Assembly (NCBI GenBank): GCA_947476855.1
Contig: CANJSR010000369.1
Coordinates: 1-5,135 of the forward strand
DNA from: Acetobacteraceae bacterium
Lineage (GTDB): Bacteria > Pseudomonadota > Alphaproteobacteria > Acetobacterales > Acetobacteraceae
Reading direction: 5' to 3'
DNA length: 5,135 nt
This document shows positions 1 through 2,508 of this stretch, piece by piece. Below the pieces are notes generated by a model. That model worked only from the letters and a program-made list of their open reading frames with translations. It made no database searches and was not told the origin of the DNA. Numbering within the stretch: position 1 is the stretch's first letter; the number at the start of each line of letters is the position of its first letter. The translations under genes were made by a program, and so were the position numbers.

Positions 1-2
1 AG

Positions 3-1094
3 GCCGAACGCCCGCTCGTGCTGGTGGGCGGAGCGATGCTGTCGGACATACTGGCTGACCCGGCCGCTTCCGACGACCTGAAGCGGCTGTCGGAGGAATG
101 GGTGCTGCCGATCAGCCCGACCCATCGCCGCCCGCATCTGTTCGACAACCGCCACCCGAACTACGGCGGCTACATGGGCATCCGGGTGCCCAAGGACCTG
201 ATCACCGAGATGAAGAAGGCCGATCTGCTGATCAGCCTCGGCGAGCGGATGACGGACTCGGTCAGCCAGTCCTATTCCTTCCCCGAGGCGCCGCAGCCGC
301 AGCTTCCCTTCGTCCATGTCTGGCCCGACCCGAATGAGATCGGCCGCGTCTGGCGGGTGGACCTGGGCATTCCGGCGTCTCCGCATGAGGTGATCAAGGG
401 CCTGCTGGCCAAGGGCGCGCCGGCGGATGCCGCCAAGCGGCGCGGCTGGGTCGACGGGCTGCACGGCCACAGCACCAGGCTGATGGCGAAGGAGTGGCTG
501 CCGACGACGGACGGCATCAACTTCGCCGCCATCGTGTGTGAGATCGACAAGCATCTGGCGCCGGACGCGATCGTGACGACGGATGCCGGGAATTTCGGGT
601 CCTACGTGCATCGGTATGTCCATTTCGCGCCAGGGCAGATCTTCCTGTCCTCGATCGTGGGCGCGATGGGGTCCGGCGTGCCGATGGCGGTCGCGGCGAC
701 GCTGCGCCATCCGAACCGGCAGGTCGTGGCGTTCGTGGGCGACGGCGGCGCACTGATGATGGGCAACGAGATCGCGACGGCGTTCCAGTATGGGACCAAC
801 CCGATCATCGTGATCTCGGACAATTCGATGTACGGGACGATCGGGATGCACTCCTACATGCGCTACCCGGAGCGGAAGTTCATGGAGGCGATGAAGCTGA
901 CCAACCCGGACTTCGCGGCCTGGGGCCGGTCGTTCGGAGCCGAGGCGATCACGATCCGCGAGGAATCGGAGATCGCGGCGGGCATCGCCGCGGCCTTCGC
1001 GGTGAAGACGAAGCCGGTGGTAGTGCATTGCCTGACCTCGGCGATTCAAATGAGCGCGTGGCGGCGGTTCGAGGGTGGCGAAAAGCTGCCCTGA
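3..1094 (+). CDS. Thiamine-diphosphate-dependent enzyme, acetolactate-synthase-like large subunit (C-terminal part, 5' truncated)
   Basis: The reading frame is open from the first bases (ALA-GLU-ARG-PRO-LEU-VAL before the GTG at 18), so the true start lies outside the window. The visible 363 residues cover most of the central domain (beginning RPLVLVGG, typical of that domain's first strand) and the whole C-terminal cofactor-binding domain. The thiamine-diphosphate/Mg2+ signature is clear: GDGG at 738-749, followed about 25 residues later by SDNSMYG. Other family landmarks are TTDAGNFGSY and GAMGSGVPMAVAA. The N-terminal domain with the catalytic glutamate is not visible. Known family members decarboxylate 2-keto acids and ligate or release the aldehyde: acetolactate synthase, glyoxylate carboligase, benzoylformate or oxalyl-CoA decarboxylase. 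Substrate cannot be decided here; the MYGTIGMH segment resembles acetolactate-synthase-like proteins, but no regulatory subunit gene is adjacent. Probably cytoplasmic. The class is very secure, the precise reaction is not. Confidence 0.93.
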   Translation, partial: AERPLVLVGGAMLSDILADPAASDDLKRLSEEWVLPISPTHRRPHLFDNRHPNYGGYMGIRVPKDLITEMKKADLLISLGERMTDSVSQSYSFPEAPQPQLPFVHVWPDPNEIGRVWRVDLGIPASPHEVIKGLLAKGAPADAAKRRGWVDGLHGHSTRLMAKEWLPTTDGINFAAIVCEIDKHLAPDAIVTTDAGNFGSYVHRYVHFAPGQIFLSSIVGAMGSGVPMAVAATLRHPNRQVVAFVGDGGALMMGNEIATAFQYGTNPIIVISDNSMYGTIGMHSYMRYPERKFMEAMKLTNPDFAAWGRSFGAEAITIREESEIAAGIAAAFAVKTKPVVVHCLTSAIQMSAWRRFEGGEKLP

Positions 1095-1106
1095 TCCTTC
1101 CCACAT

Positions 1107-1130
1107 CCCCTGGAGGGAGGGGGCCAGGGG
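1107..1130 (+). terminator. GC-rich inverted repeat after the enzyme gene, possible terminator
   Basis: CCCCTGG at 1107-1113 pairs perfectly with CCAGGGG at 1124-1130 across a 10-base purine loop, 12 bases after the TGA. There is no T-run behind it, so it is not a classic intrinsic terminator. It could still end or protect the transcript. The surrounding G-run-rich stretch also looks like the short dispersed intergenic repeats common in GC-rich proteobacteria, which is an alternative reading. Confidence 0.35.
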
Positions 1131-1169
1131 GACGGGGTGAAGCCAGCGGCGGGGCAGGATGCCGCGCCG

Positions 1170-1198
1170 TTGGCCTGACCAAGCAGGATCGTGTTATG
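1170..1198 (+). promoter_or_regulatory. Possible sigma-70-type promoter for the toxin/inhibitor pair
   Basis: TTGGCC at 1170-1175 lies 17 bases before GTTATG at 1193-1198. Both boxes are imperfect. If used, transcription would begin at about 1205, practically at the ATG at 1206, implying a leaderless or near-leaderless toxin message. This agrees with the lack of a well-spaced Shine-Dalgarno sequence: AGGA at 1185-1188 is too far from the ATG and too close to the GTG at 1191. This is inference from a weak match. Confidence 0.22.
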
Positions 1199-1225
1199 GT
1201 TGTGCATGATCCCACGACCACAACC
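1198..1225. repeat. Inverted repeat enclosing the toxin start codon
   Basis: GGTTGTG at 1198-1204 and CACAACC at 1219-1225 are perfect 7-base complements around a 14-base loop that contains the ATG at 1206. It could be a binding site for the module's own repressor or an RNA hairpin limiting toxin translation. Seven base pairs can also occur by chance, so the role is speculative. Confidence 0.3.
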
Positions 1226-1433
1226 GTCCATACTGGACGAATTCGACTTCCTCGGGTTTGTCCACGGACAGCAAAGATGGACGAGCCACCGGGGAAAACG
1301 GCTATATACCTGGGATAGCCTGCACGGAGAGGTCGAGGTGTTCAACGCCCGGGGCAAGCACATCGGGGTCAAGCACGCCACCACCGGAGACTGGATCAAA
1401 GAGGCCGTTCCAGGGAGATCCATTGATGTCTGA
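1206..1433 (+). CDS. Free-standing colicin-E3-like ribosome-inactivating RNase toxin
   Basis: This 75-residue protein matches the C-terminal cytotoxic domain of colicin E3, which cuts 16S rRNA in the ribosomal A site between A1493 and G1494. From memory, the E3 segment IYEWDSQHGELE aligns with LYTWDSLHGEVE here. Colicin E3 catalytic residues Asp510, His513, Glu517 and Arg545 correspond to Asp37, His40, Glu44 and Arg71, with only one residue of length difference between first and last; His526 also corresponds to His52. The RWT...GKRLY lead-in resembles the E3 RWTGDKGRKIY. There is no translocation or receptor-binding domain and no signal peptide, so it should act inside the producing cell like a toxin-antitoxin toxin, unless loaded onto an exporter elsewhere. 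I chose the ATG at 1206 over the GTG at 1191 because the latter's only Shine-Dalgarno candidate is 2 bases away. The stop overlaps the next gene by 8 bases. The DNA is poorer in GC than its neighbours. Family is secure; activity is inferred from residue conservation. Confidence 0.85.
   Translation: MIPRPQPSILDEFDFLGFVHGQQRWTSHRGKRLYTWDSLHGEVEVFNARGKHIGVKHATTGDWIKEAVPGRSIDV
1412..1417 (+). promoter_or_regulatory. Ribosome binding site of the inhibitor gene, inside the toxin gene
   Basis: AGGGAG ends 8 bases before the ATG at 1426 and lies within the last codons of the toxin. It decides the start of the second gene, against a longer open frame that runs back to 1258 and overlaps the toxin. It also suggests that the two proteins are translated from one message, with the inhibitor translated efficiently. 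Confidence 0.7.
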
Positions 1434-1656
1434 TCAGCCCAAGCACTTCGTGGCACTCGCGGTGTCGGGACAGACCTCCCCCGACACCATCGACGACTTC
1501 ATCGATCGCTGGCACGAAAACCCGGAAGGGTTGCCTCTGCACGAGTATCTCGGGTTCGACCGTGACGAGTACGCGATGTGGCTACATGACCCCGACGCCC
1601 TGCCGGTTATCCTCGCTGCATGCCAGGCACGCTTGCGCGCCGAAGCCGTCAATTAG
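1426..1656 (+). CDS. Small acidic protein, probable inhibitor/antitoxin of the colicin-E3-like toxin
   Basis: This encodes 76 residues. The ATG overlaps the toxin's last codons (8 bases shared, including its TGA) and is preceded by AGGGAG at good spacing, so the two genes are almost certainly co-transcribed and translationally coupled. The protein is clearly acidic (about 14 Asp/Glu against 5 Lys/Arg), a common trait of nuclease inhibitors. It looks mostly helical, with a central tryptophan-rich stretch: DDFIDRWHENPEG, then LPLHEYLGFDRDEYAMWLHD and a C-terminal helix ending near RLRAEAVN. I recall similar LPLHEYLG...EYxxWxxDPxxLP proteins as small bacterial hypotheticals, but cannot name a family with certainty. 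It does not resemble the colicin E3 immunity protein as I recall it. The inhibitor role is inferred from position, overlap, size and charge; a DNA-binding autorepressor function is also possible. Confidence 0.75.
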   Translation: MSDQPKHFVALAVSGQTSPDTIDDFIDRWHENPEGLPLHEYLGFDRDEYAMWLHDPDALPVILAACQARLRAEAVN

Positions 1657-1716
1657 GTCGACCCCGCCCATCCCGCCTCCATTGCGAAGCCGTTCGTTCC
1701 GGTGCAATCAGTCCCC

Positions 1717-2370
1717 ATGCGCATCGCCCTGATCCACGCTCTCAAGCACTCCATCGTCCCGGTCGAGGAAGCCTTCGCGCGCCTCTGGCCCGCGGCCCGC
1801 ACCACCAACCTGCTGGACGACTCCCTGTCCGCCGACCTCGCCCGCCAGGGGTCCCTCGACCAGGCGATGACCGAGCGGTTCCTGACGCTCGCCCGCTACC
1901 AGAAATCCATCGGGGCGGACGGCATCCTGTTCACCTGCTCCGCCTTCGGCCCCTGCATCGAGGCATGCGCCGCAAACCTCTCCCCCATGCCCGTCCTGAA
2001 GCCGAACGAGGCGGCGATCGAGGAAGCCGTTGCGCTGTCAGGCCCCACCGGCCGGATCGGGCTGCTCTCGACGTTCCCGCCGACGCTGCAATCCATGCCG
2101 CCGGAATTCGCCGCCGTGGCCCCCGGCGTGACCCTGATCCCCTGCCTGGCCGAGGGCGCGCTGGCGGCCCTGGACCGCGGCGACATGGCCGAACACGATC
2201 GTCTGTCCGCCGCCGCGTCAGTCGCCCTGAAGGACTGCGACGTGATCCTGCTGAGCCAGTTCAGCCTCGCGCGGGTCAAGCCGCTTGTGGAGCAGGCGAC
2301 CGGCAGGCCCGTGCTGACCACGCCCGACAGCGCGGTGCGGAAGCTGCAACGCCAACTCGGGGCTGCGTAG
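1717..2370 (+). CDS. Aspartate/glutamate racemase family protein
   Basis: This 217-residue protein has the length and layout of the Asp/Glu/hydantoin racemase superfamily: two similar alpha/beta halves with the active site between them. The first half opens with MRIALIHALKHS and carries the N-terminal catalytic-type cysteine in GILFTCSAFGPC (Cys74; Cys80 follows). The second half has GRIGLLSTFPPTL and the expected strand DVILLSQFSLARV, where racemases normally have the second cysteine. Here that position is Ser/Gln-Phe-Ser, so a two-cysteine racemization mechanism is doubtful. A one-sided isomerase, a decarboxylase-like activity or an unusual racemase are alternatives. I chose the ATG at 1717 because it gives the family-typical first strand; a GTG at 1702 would add five residues. 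No clear Shine-Dalgarno sequence precedes it. It lies 60 bases after the toxin module, so read-through is possible, but no functional link is evident. The protein is probably cytoplasmic, and its substrate is unknown. Confidence 0.88.
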   Translation: MRIALIHALKHSIVPVEEAFARLWPAARTTNLLDDSLSADLARQGSLDQAMTERFLTLARYQKSIGADGILFTCSAFGPCIEACAANLSPMPVLKPNEAAIEEAVALSGPTGRIGLLSTFPPTLQSMPPEFAAVAPGVTLIPCLAEGALAALDRGDMAEHDRLSAAASVALKDCDVILLSQFSLARVKPLVEQATGRPVLTTPDSAVRKLQRQLGAA

Positions 2371-2373
2371 GCG

Positions 2374-2390
2374 CGCCCCCAAATCGGGCG
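2374..2390 (+). terminator. Short hairpin directly after the racemase-family gene
   Basis: CGCCC at 2374-2378 pairs with GGGCG at 2386-2390 around a 7-base loop, 3 bases past the TAG. The stem is only five pairs and no T-run follows, so it is a weak terminator candidate. It may be chance in GC-rich DNA. Confidence 0.22.
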
Positions 2391-2401
2391 GTTGTGCGGT
2401 A

Positions 2402-2428
2402 TTGTCAACGATGCTAAGCCTCTGACAA
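2402..2428. repeat. Inverted repeat in the leader of the repeat-protein gene, possible operator
   Basis: TTGTCA at 2402-2407 and TGACAA at 2423-2428 are perfect complements separated by 15 bases. They sit in the least GC-rich part of the 138-base gap before the large gene. The arrangement would suit a dimeric regulator, but no neighbouring regulator gene supports this. I found no convincing promoter boxes in the gap. Confidence 0.25.
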
Positions 2429-2495
2429 CGCAGTATTCCACACATACCGTGCGATGCAGTCGCCCCTGAAGGGTCCCTCCACGGCTTGACGTTTC

Positions 2496-2500
2496 GGAGG
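2496..2500 (+). promoter_or_regulatory. Ribosome binding site of the FG-GAP/RTX gene
   Basis: GGAGG ends 8 bases before the GTG at 2509. It is the strongest Shine-Dalgarno sequence in this gap and is the main reason for accepting a GTG start. The repeat pattern begins only five residues later, consistent with a protein that starts directly with its first blade. Confidence 0.75.
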
Positions 2501-2508
2501 CGATCGCC

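Noticed and set aside
1114..1137. G-run cluster in the spacer, considered as a G-quadruplex element
   Set aside because: Several GGG/GGGG runs are present, but the same bases form the inverted repeat at 1107-1130, and such runs are frequent in intergenic GC-rich DNA; there is no independent support.
1191..1205. GTG at 1191 as the toxin start
   Set aside because: The only Shine-Dalgarno-like AGGA is 2 bases away, and the five added residues (LWLC after the start) resemble nothing in the family. The ATG at 1206 is preferred, though not proven.
1028..1318. A 96-codon + strand frame spanning the end of the enzyme gene and the spacer
   Set aside because: It runs through the GC-rich spacer, producing glycine/arginine-rich sequence, and overlaps two better supported genes.
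1258..1425. A longer N-terminal extension of the inhibitor gene beginning at 1258
   Set aside because: It would overlap most of the toxin gene in another frame and has low-complexity sequence. The ATG at 1426 has a proper Shine-Dalgarno sequence at 1412-1417.
1620..2417. A 265-codon + strand frame overlapping the racemase-family gene
   Set aside because: Its product is an arginine/proline-rich out-of-frame translation with no recognisable motif, while the overlapping frame from 1717 has clear racemase-family features.
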